The notes under the pieces were generated by a model. The model searched no databases. It worked only from the letters and a program-made list of their open reading frames with translations, and was not told the DNA's origin. A DNA stretch of 64,000 nucleotides from Candidatus Viadribacter manganicus (lineage in GTDB: Bacteria > Pseudomonadota > Alphaproteobacteria > Caulobacterales > Aquidulcibacteraceae), in contig NZ_CP013244.1 in the NCBI RefSeq assembly GCF_001679665.1, forward strand, positions 186,001 through 250,000, in the 5' to 3' direction. The number at the start of each line of letters is the position of its first letter. Position 1 is the stretch's first letter. Shown here piece by piece: positions 8,387-18,796 of this stretch. Both the position numbers and the translations under genes were made by a program.

Positions 8387-9468
8387 CAGCAAAGACGCCG
8401 CCCGCCGTGCGTCCGCTTGGCTTTGGAGAGCCGCTGCCTCTGCTGCACGCGCGCTCCAATCGCAACGAGCGGTTCGCGCTCGGCTCGATGGCGGGCCGTT
8501 TCGTGCTGATCTGTGCGATCAAAGAACCCGGCGCCAAAGAAGCTCAAACCGCGCTTGCTGCTATTTCACACGAGCCCAGCGACGAGAGCACCCACCTTTG
8601 CGCGATCTTCACTGACGGCCAGACAAGCGATGCGCTCCAGCGCTTAACGAACGCGCGCCTTGTGTTCAACGACGCCAAGATCGCCGAGACGACGGGCCTG
8701 TTTGACAAAATCGCGCCTGCTGGCCGCTGGTTGCTGTTCGATCCGGCGTTGCGCGTCATCGGCATGTGGCGATTAGACGACGCCAAGTCCGCACTCCGCG
8801 CATTCAACAACTGCCCAGCGCCCGAACGCTACTATGCTCACTCCAACGCACCGGTGCTAGTTGCACCGAACGTTTTCGAGCCGGATTTCTGCAAACGCCT
8901 GATCCAATACTACCGGACGCAAGGGGGCGCAGCTTCGGGTGTTACAAAGCAAGACGCGACTGGCCGGACATTCGTGTCGCTGGATGACGCCTTCAAGCGC
9001 CGAAGCGATTGCCTGATCGATGACGCGGCCCTGCGTGAATCGGCCATGCAACGTGTTTACTGGCGCCTCGCGCCAATGATCGAACGCGCCTTCATGTGGC
9101 GTCCCACGCGGATGGAACGCTACCTTGTCGCGCGCTACGATGCCGAAAATGGCGGTTTCTTTCGCCCGCACCGCGACAACACGACCAACGGCACGGCACA
9201 CCGGCGCTTTGCTGTCACGATCAATCTGAACGCTGCTGACTATGAGGGCGGAGACCTGCGCTTCCCCGAATTTGGGCCGCGCATCTATCGCGCGCCAACA
9301 GGTGGCGCAGTCGTGTTTTCATGCGCGCTCTTGCACGAAGCAACGCCCGTCACCCGCGGCGAACGCTTTGCCTTCCTGCCATTCCTCTACGATGACGCGT
9401 CCGCTAAAGTACGAGAAGCGAACAACAGGTATCTCGACGACACTCTGATGCAGTATCGAGACGCTTAA
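8383..9468 (+). CDS. Redoxin-like domain fused to a 2OG-Fe(II) oxygenase domain
   Basis: A 361-residue two-domain protein. Residues 10-150 look like a peroxiredoxin/thioredoxin fold (FGEPLPLL, GRFVLICAIKEPG, WLLFDPALRVIGMW) but have no Cys at the usual peroxidatic site. Residues 155-340 form a prolyl-4-hydroxylase-type 2-oxoglutarate/Fe(II) domain with iron ligands His263 and Asp265 (PHRDN) and His318 (LLHEA), and Arg328 as the probable 2-oxoglutarate contact. The GTG start sits in a GTGA overlap with the phaC stop, so coupled translation is likely. The substrate is unknown. Hydroxylation of a granule or ribosomal protein would be speculation. Confidence 0.8.
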   Translation: MTAKTPPAVRPLGFGEPLPLLHARSNRNERFALGSMAGRFVLICAIKEPGAKEAQTALAAISHEPSDESTHLCAIFTDGQTSDALQRLTNARLVFNDAKIAETTGLFDKIAPAGRWLLFDPALRVIGMWRLDDAKSALRAFNNCPAPERYYAHSNAPVLVAPNVFEPDFCKRLIQYYRTQGGAASGVTKQDATGRTFVSLDDAFKRRSDCLIDDAALRESAMQRVYWRLAPMIERAFMWRPTRMERYLVARYDAENGGFFRPHRDNTTNGTAHRRFAVTINLNAADYEGGDLRFPEFGPRIYRAPTGGAVVFSCALLHEATPVTRGERFAFLPFLYDDASAKVREANNRYLDDTLMQYRDA

Positions 9469-9484
9469 GGTCCAGGAGAACGCT

Positions 9485-10006
9485 ATGTCGCTTTCACTTT
9501 ACGAAGTTACCGTCCCGGCATTCGCACAAATTCTGGAGGCGATGGCAGGCGTCTTGAAGAAGGGCGAAGCGCACGCGCTTGAGAAAGGCATGCGGCCTGA
9601 CGATTGGGTGGGAGCGCGGCTCTTCGCGGACATGGCGCCGCTCAACTTTCAGGTAAAGCAATGCGCTCACCATTCCGTCGGAGCCATCGATGCGACCAAG
9701 AAGGGCGTATTCAGTCCCGACCTTACCCCGCCCCCTGAAACGTTCGCCGACTTGCAAACGACCGTCGCTGACGCGCTCGCGACTTTGGCGTCCTATCGCC
9801 CCGCCGATATCAACGCCCTCACCGGCAGCGACATGCGCTTTCAGCTAGGCGAGCGCGTCATGCCGTTCACAGCAGAGAATTTCCTGATGTCGTTCTCGCT
9901 GCCGAACTTCTACTTCCACGCGACGACGGCGTACGACATCCTCCGCCACAACGGCGTGCCGCTCGGCAAGCGCGATTTCATGGGCAGGCCACGCCTTAAG
10001 ATATGA
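9485..10006 (+). CDS. DUF1993 family protein
   Basis: A 173-residue protein matching DUF1993 throughout: N-terminal SLYEVTVPAF, the AHALEKGMRPDDWVGARLF helix region, and the C-terminal signature FSLPNFYFHATTAYDILR followed by HNGVPLGKRDFMG. The domain resembles DinB-like four-helix bundles, but no activity is established. AGGAG sits eight bases before the ATG. It follows the oxygenase gene by 16 bp and is probably the third gene of the phaC unit. It is convergent with argC, with a 9-bp gap. Confidence 0.88.
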   Translation: MSLSLYEVTVPAFAQILEAMAGVLKKGEAHALEKGMRPDDWVGARLFADMAPLNFQVKQCAHHSVGAIDATKKGVFSPDLTPPPETFADLQTTVADALATLASYRPADINALTGSDMRFQLGERVMPFTAENFLMSFSLPNFYFHATTAYDILRHNGVPLGKRDFMGRPRLKI

Positions 10007-10015
10007 GGCGCGACA

Positions 10016-10960
10016 TCAGTTAAGCCCGGCGCTCTCCTCAAGCCCAAGTGCGATGTTCATGTTCTGAACGGCCGCGCCACTGGCCCCTTTGCCAAGATTA
10101 TCGAGTAGCGCAACGAGAAGCGCCTCTTGGTCGTGGCCGAAAACGAAGAGCTTGAGCTGGTTCGTGCCGTTGAGGACTTCAGGATCTAGCGACTTGAGTG
10201 TGGCCGATTCAGCAAGCGGCGTTACGCTCACAAAGCGCTCACCCTTATACGCTTGCGCTAAAACACCATGCACGTCTTCGAGCTTTGAACCGTTGGCGAT
10301 CGCCGCCAGCGGCAGCGGCACTTCAACGATCATGCCTTTGTAGTAGCGCCCAACGCTCGGCGCGAAGATTGGCGCGCGCGCGAGACCGGCATACTTCTGC
10401 ATCTCTGGTACGTGCTTGTGCTTTTGGCCCATGGCGTAGATTCGATACGGCACACGCGTAAAGCTCGGATCACTTTCGTTCTCGAACTCGGCGATCATTG
10501 ATTTGCCGCCGCCGGAATAACCGGAAACAGCGTTCACCGAGAGCGCCCAATCGCGTGGAATAATGCCAGCCTCCACCAGCGGCCGCGTCAGCGCGATGAA
10601 ACCCGTTGGATAGCAGCCTGGATTAGAAATGCGCTTCGACGCAGCAATCTTTGCGCGCTGATCCTTGCTCATCTCGGCAAAGCCGTACGCCCAGTCGGGG
10701 GTCACGCGATACGCAGTTGACGCATCGATCACCTTCACCGCGTCGTTCTCGATGAGCGACACCGCCTCGCGCGCCGCATCATCCGGCAAGCACAAGATCA
10801 CAGCGTCGACGCTGTTCAACAGCCGCTTGCGCTCGACGGCGTCCTTGCGCTTGGCCGGATCGATAGAGACGAGTTCAATGTCGCGGCGCCTTTCAAGGCG
10901 CTCGCGGATCTGCAAGCCAGTCGTGCCAGCCTCGCCATCGATGAAAACGCGCTGAACCAT
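10016..10960 (-). CDS. argC: N-acetyl-gamma-glutamyl-phosphate reductase, short (type 2) form
   Basis: A 314-residue ArgC catalysing the third step of arginine synthesis. The N-terminus FIDGEAGTTGLQIRERL is the NADP-binding loop of the short form, and the catalytic cysteine lies in SNPGCYPTGF. The ATG at 10960 is preferred over a TTG six codons upstream because GGAG lies six bases before it. It lies downstream of rpsI on the same strand but is separated from it by a strong terminator, so it probably has its own promoter or depends on read-through. Confidence 0.95.
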   Translation of the reverse strand: MVQRVFIDGEAGTTGLQIRERLERRRDIELVSIDPAKRKDAVERKRLLNSVDAVILCLPDDAAREAVSLIENDAVKVIDASTAYRVTPDWAYGFAEMSKDQRAKIAASKRISNPGCYPTGFIALTRPLVEAGIIPRDWALSVNAVSGYSGGGKSMIAEFENESDPSFTRVPYRIYAMGQKHKHVPEMQKYAGLARAPIFAPSVGRYYKGMIVEVPLPLAAIANGSKLEDVHGVLAQAYKGERFVSVTPLAESATLKSLDPEVLNGTNQLKLFVFGHDQEALLVALLDNLGKGASGAAVQNMNIALGLEESAGLN

Positions 10961-10970
10961 TCCGCACTCC

Positions 10971-11006
10971 AAAAACAAAACGGGCGCTTCGATCCCGAAG
11001 CGCCCG
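10971..11006 (-). terminator. Rho-independent terminator of rplM-rpsI
   Basis: On the minus strand a perfect 10-bp stem CGGGCGCTTC/GAAGCGCCCG with a 6-base loop is followed directly by TTTTGTTTTT. It starts 27 bp after the rpsI stop and just precedes argC. This is a textbook intrinsic terminator. Confidence 0.93.
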
Positions 11007-11032
11007 TCCCGTAAGCCATATTCGTGAAGCGA

Positions 11033-11527
11033 TTAGCGCTTCGAGAACTGGAAGCTCCGGCGGGCCTTCTTGCGGCCGTACTTTTTACGCTCAACCACAC
11101 GGCTGTCGCGGGTCATGAAGCCAGCGTGCTTCAGCGCCGGGCGCAGCGCAGGCTCGTAGTCGGCCAGCGCCTTCGAGATGCCGTGACGCACAGCGCCAGC
11201 TTGGCCCGAAAGGCCCGAACCGGTGACGGTCGCGATCACGTCGAACTCGCCTTCACGCTCAGTGACCTTGAACGGTTGGTTGATCATCATGCGCAGAACC
11301 GGGCGTGCGAAGTAGGCATCGCTAGTCTTGCCGTTGATGGTGATGTTGCCCTTGCCTGGCTTCACCCAAACGCGGGCGACAGCGTTCTTGCGCTTGCCCG
11401 TCGCGTAAGCACGGCCGAATTTGTCGACCTTCTTCTCGCGCGCGATGGCGATGTGCTCCGTGCCGGCGCCCTTCGGGACGCCTGCGAGTTGGCCGAGAGA
11501 TTCGAGGCCTTGAGTCGTGTCGGTCAT
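11033..11527 (-). CDS. rpsI: 30S ribosomal protein S9
   Basis: A 164-residue S9. After a 38-residue N-terminal extension the conserved body begins at [15 protein letters not shown] and ends with the invariant C-terminal tail RRSFQFSKR that reaches the ribosomal P site. An N-terminal extension of this kind is common in alphaproteobacterial S9. It follows rplM by three bases, the universal L13-S9 pair, and ends before a strong terminator. Confidence 0.98.
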   Translation of the reverse strand: MTDTTQGLESLGQLAGVPKGAGTEHIAIAREKKVDKFGRAYATGKRKNAVARVWVKPGKGNITINGKTSDAYFARPVLRMMINQPFKVTEREGEFDVIATVTGSGLSGQAGAVRHGISKALADYEPALRPALKHAGFMTRDSRVVERKKYGRKKARRSFQFSKR

Positions 11528-11530
11528 GTG

Positions 11531-12007
11531 TTAGCCGATCCTCGAGTTCTTGCGGTTCTTGGATTTGAAATCGACCGTCACCGGCTTTTGCGCCGCGTGC
11601 GGGTGCTCGCTGCCGCCGTAGACATGCAGCTTGCCGAGTTGCTTGCGCGCCAGCGGGCTTTCCTTCGGCATCATGCGCTCAACGGCCTTTTCCAGGACGC
11701 GCTCAGGATGCTTGCCTGCAAGCACCTTGCCTGCGACACGCTCTTTGATACCGCCCGGGTGACCCGTGTGACGATAATAGATCTTGTCGGTCAGCTTCTT
11801 GCCCGTTAGCGCGACCTTCTCAGCGTTGATCACAACGACATTGTCGCCGGTATCGACGTGAGGGGTGAAATCCGCGCGATGCTTGCCGCGAAGGCGCAGC
11901 GCGATGAAAGAAGCGAGGCGGCCGACCACAACGCCCTCGGCATCCACAACGATCCAACCGTTGGTGATTTCCGAAGCCTTGGCCGAGCGCGTCGAAAGGG
12001 TGCGCAT
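11531..12007 (-). CDS. rplM: 50S ribosomal protein L13
   Basis: A 158-residue L13 with the family blocks [41 protein letters not shown] and [19 protein letters not shown]. It is the first gene of the rplM-rpsI operon and has a likely sigma-70 promoter immediately upstream (see 12038-12066). Confidence 0.98.
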   Translation of the reverse strand: MRTLSTRSAKASEITNGWIVVDAEGVVVGRLASFIALRLRGKHRADFTPHVDTGDNVVVINAEKVALTGKKLTDKIYYRHTGHPGGIKERVAGKVLAGKHPERVLEKAVERMMPKESPLARKQLGKLHVYGGSEHPHAAQKPVTVDFKSKNRKNSRIG

Positions 12008-12037
12008 TGGTAGGGTCCTGACAAAAACGAAGGCGGG

Positions 12038-12066
12038 CGTTTATTGCAGCGCCAAATCGGCGTCAA
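12038..12066 (-). promoter_or_regulatory. Probable promoter of rplM-rpsI
   Basis: On the minus strand TTGACG (12061-12066) and TAAACG (12038-12043) are separated by 17 bases, about 30 bases upstream of the rplM ATG. The region above it is AT-rich, unlike the rest of the window. Confidence 0.5.
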
Positions 12067-12131
12067 TAGGGTCTATTTAATTGTTTAAATACAATTAGAT
12101 ACTGTAACGGTATTATAAGGTGCGCGACGCA

Positions 12132-13157
12132 TTACCGCCATGCCGCCCGCGCTGCCGCCAGCGTCGTCATCCACAAGACGGCCGCGCCAGCTTGATGCAG
12201 CAAGCCGAGAGACAATGGCGAGGCAGCCAAGACAGTCATGATCCCAAGGCCAGCCTGCAGAAGCGCCGCCAGCCCGACAAGGCCAAGGGTCCAGCGGGCC
12301 TCGCCCTGCCCTCTAATCAGGGCAATCGCCGCGAGCGACAGCGCAAAGATGGCGACAACATAGCCAGCCGTTCGATGCAGCAAATGTTGGGTCGCGTGCT
12401 CTTCTGTGAGGTTCGGCCAGAACCCTTCCAGCCCAAACGCGCTCGACGGAATCCACTCGCCACCAATCTTGGGCCAGTCGGCGTACGCCATACCGCCGTC
12501 GCTTCCGGCGAGCAGAGCGCCGAGCATCACCTGGATGAAGATCAGCGCCATCAAAACAAACGGCGCCCATCGCCAAGTGCCCGGCTGTGTCCGTTGCGCC
12601 GGCCAGGCGAATGCGCCCAAAGCGGTCCAAAGCCCAAGTGCAAGAATGAAAAACGCCATCGCCAAATGAATGGCGAGTCTAAAGGGGCTGACATCGAGAC
12701 GATCGAACAAGCCGCTCGTCACCATCCACCAGCCGATAGCGCCCTGGAGACCACCAAGCGCGAAAAGGACAAGCGTGACGCGGAAACGACCGCGCAAGCG
12801 ACCAGTGAGAAGGAAGATCAATGCGGGGATCGCAAAGACCAAACCAAGCAATTGGCCAAGGAAGCGATGCCCCCACTCCCACCAATAGATTTGGCGGAAT
12901 TCAGCAAGCGTCATTCCGTTATTCTGCGCCTGGTATTCCATGGTTTGCTGATAGAGCGCAAACTCCTGGCTCCACGCCGCCTCACCCATAGGCGGCACGA
13001 AGTGCTTCATGAAATTCCACTCAGTGATCGAGAGACCACTGTCGGTCAGTCGCGTCGCGCCTCCGACCATGATCATTGCAAACACCAGCACGCAGATGAT
13101 CAGCAGCCAAATGCCGACCAAACGCTGCCGCGGCGGCCAAATGTCCTCTTCTGACAT
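12132..13157 (-). CDS. ctaA: Heme A synthase (COX15/CtaA family)
   Basis: A 341-residue integral membrane protein with about eight hydrophobic segments. It converts heme O to heme A for aa3-type cytochrome oxidases. Typical COX15 features are MVGGATRLTDSGLSITEW in TM1 and loop, the histidines in WEWGHRFLGQ and HLLHRTAGY, and HLAMAF / LLHQAGA later. It is preceded by a 124-bp AT-rich gap from rplM and read on the same strand toward it. No other oxidase assembly gene is in the window. Confidence 0.95.
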   Translation of the reverse strand: MSEEDIWPPRQRLVGIWLLIICVLVFAMIMVGGATRLTDSGLSITEWNFMKHFVPPMGEAAWSQEFALYQQTMEYQAQNNGMTLAEFRQIYWWEWGHRFLGQLLGLVFAIPALIFLLTGRLRGRFRVTLVLFALGGLQGAIGWWMVTSGLFDRLDVSPFRLAIHLAMAFFILALGLWTALGAFAWPAQRTQPGTWRWAPFVLMALIFIQVMLGALLAGSDGGMAYADWPKIGGEWIPSSAFGLEGFWPNLTEEHATQHLLHRTAGYVVAIFALSLAAIALIRGQGEARWTLGLVGLAALLQAGLGIMTVLAASPLSLGLLHQAGAAVLWMTTLAAARAAWR

Positions 13158-13242
13158 GCTTGCTTCCGTCCCTTTGCCTCACCCATAGAACTGGCCAAGC
13201 GTGACGGAAACGCGGCGCGCCGCCGCGCGGGGAGGCAGGCTC

Positions 13243-13446
13243 ATGGAAATGCGCACCCGCAAAGCGCTCGGATGCTTTCTCTTACTGGGATATGTCGCGA
13301 TCTACTCGCTACTCGCCGCTTCGCTCGGCGTCGCGCTGTCGCCACTCATCCCCACCTGGGCGCAGCTCGTCTTCTACGCCATCGCCGGCATCGTCTGGAT
13401 ATTTCCGCTCAAGCCACTCTTCGCCTGGATGAACCGAGGCTCATAA
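13243..13446 (+). CDS. DUF2842 family small membrane protein
   Basis: A 67-residue protein with two transmembrane segments (about 8-30 and 37-57), matching DUF2842: KALGCFLLLGYVAIYSLLA and IVWIFPLKPLFAWM. The start is the ATG at 13243, with GGGGAGG nine bases upstream; an upstream GTG is less likely. Function is unknown. It is divergent from ctaA, as often seen in alphaproteobacteria, so a link to respiratory membrane assembly is only a guess. Confidence 0.85.
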   Translation: MEMRTRKALGCFLLLGYVAIYSLLAASLGVALSPLIPTWAQLVFYAIAGIVWIFPLKPLFAWMNRGS

Positions 13447-13451
13447 AGCAA

Positions 13452-13482
13452 CTGCCCCGGAGCTACGCCCCGGGGCAGCTTT
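13452..13482 (+). terminator. Probable terminator after the DUF2842 gene
   Basis: A 9-bp stem CTGCCCCGG/CCGGGGCAG with a 9-base loop is followed by CTTT. It begins five bases after the DUF2842 stop. The T-tract is short, so strength is uncertain. Confidence 0.55.
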
Positions 13483-13763
13483 AGCATCATGCTTCTTCAA
13501 CCTTAGTTGTTGAGCAGGATGGAGAGGACCACGCCCATCCAATTGCGACCAGCAGGACCTCGCCGCGATCATCACGGACATCGTGGTAGCCACGCGGCGG
13601 CTGACGCAGACGCTCACGACGCCCAATCGACTTCGCGGCACAACTTTCTTCGTGATCGCCCGCGCCGGAACTTCATGCGCGCTGGCGCGTTTGCACAGGC
13701 CCCGAGCTGCACGGGATGAGATCTGTATCAATCTCATGCGGCTGCGAGTTGATGGACGTCATC
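13483..13763. other. Non-coding stretch before otsB
   Basis: Between the DUF2842 terminator and the otsB ribosome-binding site I see no intact gene on either strand. The minus strand ends with a peptide-like GVVLSILLNN before a stop at 13503, but that frame is broken by stops about 60 bp upstream, and an arginine/aspartate-rich stretch continues in another frame. It may be a decayed small gene or simply untranslated sequence carrying the otsB promoter. Confidence 0.4.
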
Positions 13764-13773
13764 AGGAGCCGCG

Positions 13774-14520
13774 GTGCTACAGCAAGCCGATTCAAAGTTA
13801 CTCGCGCCACCACCGCCAATCGGCGTTCGACGCCACGCACTCTTCTTGGACCTCGACGGCACGCTCGTGGACTTCGCTGCGCATCCGGAGCAGGTCATAG
13901 CGAGCGAAGAGCTTCGTCTGCTGCTGGCGAACCTTTCACGAGAAATGAATGGCGCAATTGCGCTGATCACTGGCAGAACCATCGCCAGCGCCGACGCCGT
14001 GCTTAATGGAGCCCTTATACATGTCGCCGGAATTCACGGCGCGGAGCGGCGCGTTCTTGGCGCGCCATCGGTCAACGCATCCATCAGCGCGGCTCTCGAG
14101 CATGCGCGCGCACTGATCGCCAACGGCGCTCTTCAAGTCGACGTGGAAGACAAAGGCTTAGCTTTGGCGTTTCACTATCGGCGCAAACCAGAATTTGCCG
14201 ACGCTACCCGCCGCGCCGCCGCTGAGATCGCGCACCGGCATGGCCTCAGCGTCCTCGAAGGCAAGATGGTGGTTGAACTCACGCTTGGACAGCAAACGAA
14301 AGCGGATGCGGTGCGAGATTTTATGGCCGCACCGCCCTTCGCTGATCGCGAGCCAATAGCGGTGGGTGATGACATTACCGATGAGGATGCGTTTGGCGCT
14401 GTAGCGGCTCTTGGGGGCCAATCCGTTCTTGTCGGCGCGCCACGCGAGACAATTGCCCGCTTCCGGCTAGCGGACACTCAAAGCGTTTTTGACTGGCTCA
14501 AATCTGGGCTTGCCTCTTGA
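13774..14520 (+). CDS. otsB: Trehalose-6-phosphate phosphatase
   Basis: A 248-residue HAD-superfamily phosphatase releasing trehalose from trehalose-6-phosphate. Motif I is FLDLDGTLVDF (Asp26 and Asp28), a threonine/glycine motif II lies in ALITGRT, and the C-terminal acidic motif is VGDDITDEDAF. The start is GTG at 13774, supported by AGGAG five bases upstream. Its stop overlaps the next gene as TTGA. It is first of three overlapping trehalose genes, so its product and OtsA's substrate supply are co-expressed. Confidence 0.94.
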   Translation: MLQQADSKLLAPPPPIGVRRHALFLDLDGTLVDFAAHPEQVIASEELRLLLANLSREMNGAIALITGRTIASADAVLNGALIHVAGIHGAERRVLGAPSVNASISAALEHARALIANGALQVDVEDKGLALAFHYRRKPEFADATRRAAAEIAHRHGLSVLEGKMVVELTLGQQTKADAVRDFMAAPPFADREPIAVGDDITDEDAFGAVAALGGQSVLVGAPRETIARFRLADTQSVFDWLKSGLAS

Positions 14521-16309
14521 GCGGATACGGCGACCTCGATCTCGCGCCGATAGGCAATTGCGCGGCCAGCGCGCTGGTCGACCGCAACGGCGCTTTCGTG
14601 TGGGCCTGCGTGCCCCGCGTCGACGGCGACCCCATGTTTTGCGCCCTCCTCAGCGGCGAAGAACCGTCACAGCTGAAGCGCGGCGTTTGGGCGATTGGGC
14701 TCATCGATCAAGTCTCGGCAACCCAAAGCTACGAGCGCAACACCCCTATCCTCGTCACAACCCTCACGGATTCGCGCGGCGCTGTGATCGAGATCTCCGA
14801 TTTTTGCCCCCGTTTCCGTCGTCACCATCGGCCGTACCGGCCGACTGCCTTCGTGCGCTCAGTGCGCCCCCTAAAGGGCTCACCGCGCATTCGTGTGCGA
14901 CTGCTCCCAGCGACAGATTGGGGTGCGCGCGACGCCGAAGTCACCACAGGCTCGAACCACATTCGCTACCGCGTGCCCGGCATGATGCGACTAACCACAA
15001 CGGCGCCGGTCTCCCACGTGCTGAATGCTCGTGTGTTCCGCCTGGAAGAAGAACACATTTTCTTTCTCGGGCCGGACGAGCCATTCGACGGCAATCTCCG
15101 TGAAGTCGCGCGGATGATGCGTGACAACACGGAACTCTATTGGCGCAATTGGGTGCGCATGCTCGCGACACCACTGGAGTGGCAGGCAGACGTCATTCGC
15201 GCGGCAATCACACTAAAACTTTGCGTACACGAGGAAACCGGCGCGATCGTCGCGGCGATGACGACATCGATTCCAGAAGCGCCCAACAGCGGGCGGAATT
15301 GGGACTATCGCTATTGCTGGCTTCGCGATGCTTATTACACCGTTCAAGCGCTGAATCGACTTGGCGCAGCCGACATTCTTGAAGGTTATCTCTCCTATCT
15401 GCGCAACATCATCGACGCCACGCCCAGCGGACGCATTCAACCACTTTATGGCGTGGGTATGGAGCCAATACTTGCAGAGGCAGAGGTCGATGCTCTTCCC
15501 GGTTATCGCGGGATGGGCCCGATCCGCGTCGGCAATCAAGCGCACGAACATCACCAGCACGACGTCTACGGTCAGATCGTACTCTCCACGGCGCAGGCCT
15601 TCTACGACGCGCGCCTCTTCCGGCCGGCGGGAGAGGATGACTTTCGGGCGCTCGAAAGCATCGGTGACCGCGCTTACGCTGTTTATACAAAGCCAGATGC
15701 GGGACTGTGGGAATTTCGAACGCGCGAGGCCGTCCACACATATTCTGCCGTGATGTGTTGGGCCGCGTGCGATCGCCTAGCCAACGCAGCTCAGCGCCTT
15801 GGCTTAGGCGACCGCGCCCTGCATTGGCGCGGGCGCGCTGAAGAAATGCGCAAGACAATCGAGACGCAGGCATGGAACGCCGACCTTGGACGCTACGCCG
15901 CAACCTTTGGCGGCAAAGAGATGGACGCAAGCTTGCTTCAGTTGGTCGACACCCGCTTCTTGGCGGCGGACGATCCCCGTTTCACGGCAACTCTAGAGCA
16001 TCTCGAGAAGGAGCTGCGCCGCGGAGACGTCGTGCTGCGTTATGCAGACAAAGACGATTTCGGACTACCAGAGACAGCCTTCAACTTTTGCACATTCTGG
16101 CTGATTGAAGCGCTTTTCCTCGCCGGGCGCCGGGACGAAGCGCGCACGTTGTTCGACCAAATGCTCGCACGCCGAACACGAGCGGGATTGCTATCTGAGG
16201 ATTGCGATCTCTCAACCGGCGCACCGTGGGGCAACTACCCGCAGACCTATTCGCTTGCTGGTCTCATCAACTGCGCCGTCCTGCTCTCCAATCCGTGGAG
16301 CAGCGTACG

Positions 16310-16313
<4 letters not shown>
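14517..16313 (+). CDS. Glycoside hydrolase family 15 protein (glucoamylase/trehalase-like)
   Basis: A 598-residue GH15 protein. The N-terminal beta domain starts LDLAPIGNCAASALVDRNG, and the (alpha/alpha)6 domain has the hallmark GRNWDYRYCWLRDAYYTVQA followed by GIQ-like and HNQ-like substrate segments (RIQPLYGVG, GNQAHEHHQHDVYGQ). GH15 enzymes of this subtype hydrolyse alpha-glucosides, and some bacterial members are trehalases. The start appears to be TTG within a TTGA overlap with otsB. Being sandwiched between otsB and otsA argues for trehalose turnover rather than starch use; that is an inference. Confidence 0.88.
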
Positions 16314-17740
<1,427 letters not shown>

Positions 17741-17781
17741 GAGACCGCTCCCGCGCGAAGCTTAGGTTTCTCGTGGACGGT

Positions 17782-17859
17782 CGGAGCGTGGCGCAGTCCG
17801 GTTAGCGCACTAGTCTGGGGGACTAGGGGTCGTGGGTTCGAATCCCGCCGCTCCGACCA
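17782..17859 (+). tRNA. tRNA-Pro (anticodon GGG)
   Basis: A 7-bp acceptor stem CGGAGCG/CGCTCCG, D arm, anticodon stem CTAGT/ACTAG with loop CTGGGGG (anticodon GGG) and T arm with TTCGAAT are all present. Discriminator A is followed by an encoded CCA (17857-17859). It lies 41 bp downstream of otsA and may be reached by read-through; I saw no good promoter hexamers of its own. Confidence 0.96.
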
Positions 17860-17867
17860 ATTTCTTC

Positions 17868-18326
17868 TTACGGCGCGGCGGCAGCAACGATGATGCGCGC
17901 GCGGTTTCGCACTGGGACATCCAAGCCCTCGGCCGTCACTGCCCCGCGGGCGCCAGTGGCCAATAGCTCAAAGCGTGACCGGGGCCATCCAGCGCGGCTG
18001 GCGAGATACTCGGCCAGAACTTCTGCACGGCGCACCGAAAGCGCACGCGCCGATTCCTGATTGCCCTCTTCTTGATCGGACAAACCAATGATCCGTACGC
18101 CGCTAATATTGCATCCACGAATGTCGCGCGCTTGTAGATCAATAATGCGGCGCGCCTCTTCCGTGAGATCGTTCGACCCTTCGTCGAAATAAATCACGAA
18201 GTCGCGCTCGCCGCACGCGGCCGGGTTGAACGCGGGGGCCGGAGCGCCTTCTTCACCGCCGGTGAGCGTCGCGCAGGCGCCGAGCGCTACGAGCGCCATA
18301 GCGCCAATCAACGATTTCAACTTCAT
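17868..18326 (-). CDS. OmpA-family lipoprotein
   Basis: A 152-residue protein with lipobox LGAC (Cys18) and a C-terminal OmpA-like domain: FVIYFDEGSNDLTEEARRII, the LSVRRAEVLAEYL helix and the NRARI arginine motif. Such domains bind peptidoglycan and tether the outer membrane. The usual histidine of the sugar-binding loop is missing (GLSDQEEG), so binding may be altered. The ATG at 18326 has GGAGG upstream; a longer upstream extension lacks support. It follows ihfA by 72 bp. Confidence 0.82.
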   Translation of the reverse strand: MKLKSLIGAMALVALGACATLTGGEEGAPAPAFNPAACGERDFVIYFDEGSNDLTEEARRIIDLQARDIRGCNISGVRIIGLSDQEEGNQESARALSVRRAEVLAEYLASRAGWPRSRFELLATGARGAVTAEGLDVPVRNRARIIVAAAAP

Positions 18327-18398
18327 CCAACCCTCCGAGCGAAACTTCGGTGGGCACAACATAGCGTCACGCGGCAAAGATCAAGCGGTCGAACGCGA

Positions 18399-18713
18399 TC
18401 AGGTCTTGGCGCGACCGCGACCGCCCTTTTCCACAAATTCGCGCAACATCTGCGAAGGCCGGAACGTTACCACACGCCGCGGCGTGATCGGCACTTCTTC
18501 GCCCGTTTTCGGGTTGCGTCCAACGCGCTGGCGCTTGGCGCGCACGTTAAAGTTACCGAACCGCGACAGCTTCACTGTGTCGCCGTCGACCATCGAGTCT
18601 TGCATCATTTCGAGCATGCGCGTGAGAAGCCGGTTCGCGTCCGCGCGTTGCATGTTCGAGCGCTTTGCCAATGCTTCGACGAGATCGGCGCGTGTAACGG
18701 TCTTGCCTGTCAC
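18399..18713 (-). CDS. ihfA: Integration host factor subunit alpha
   Basis: A 104-residue HU/IHF-fold DNA-bending protein. The IHF-alpha signature is clear: KLSRFGNF, then GRNPKTGEEVPITPRRVVTF with the DNA-intercalating proline region, and a C-terminal RPSQMLREFVEKG. The start is taken as GTG at 18713 because GGAGGGGG lies just upstream and the family starts TGKTVTRADL; a GTG seven codons further up is also possible. It follows fabH, the normal alphaproteobacterial plsX-fabH-ihfA order. The beta partner is elsewhere. Confidence 0.92.
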   Translation of the reverse strand: MTGKTVTRADLVEALAKRSNMQRADANRLLTRMLEMMQDSMVDGDTVKLSRFGNFNVRAKRQRVGRNPKTGEEVPITPRRVVTFRPSQMLREFVEKGGRGRAKT

Positions 18714-18796
18714 CGGAGCCCCCTCCGCGCGCACACCCTATGCGCCCCGGAAAAGCTAGTCGTACCTGATGGTTAGGTCAATTGTTGCGGCGGCGT

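Noticed and set aside
12120..13154. Plus-strand open frame of 344 codons opposite ctaA
   Set aside because: Translation is polar, low-complexity and lacks motifs, while the opposite strand encodes a complete heme A synthase.
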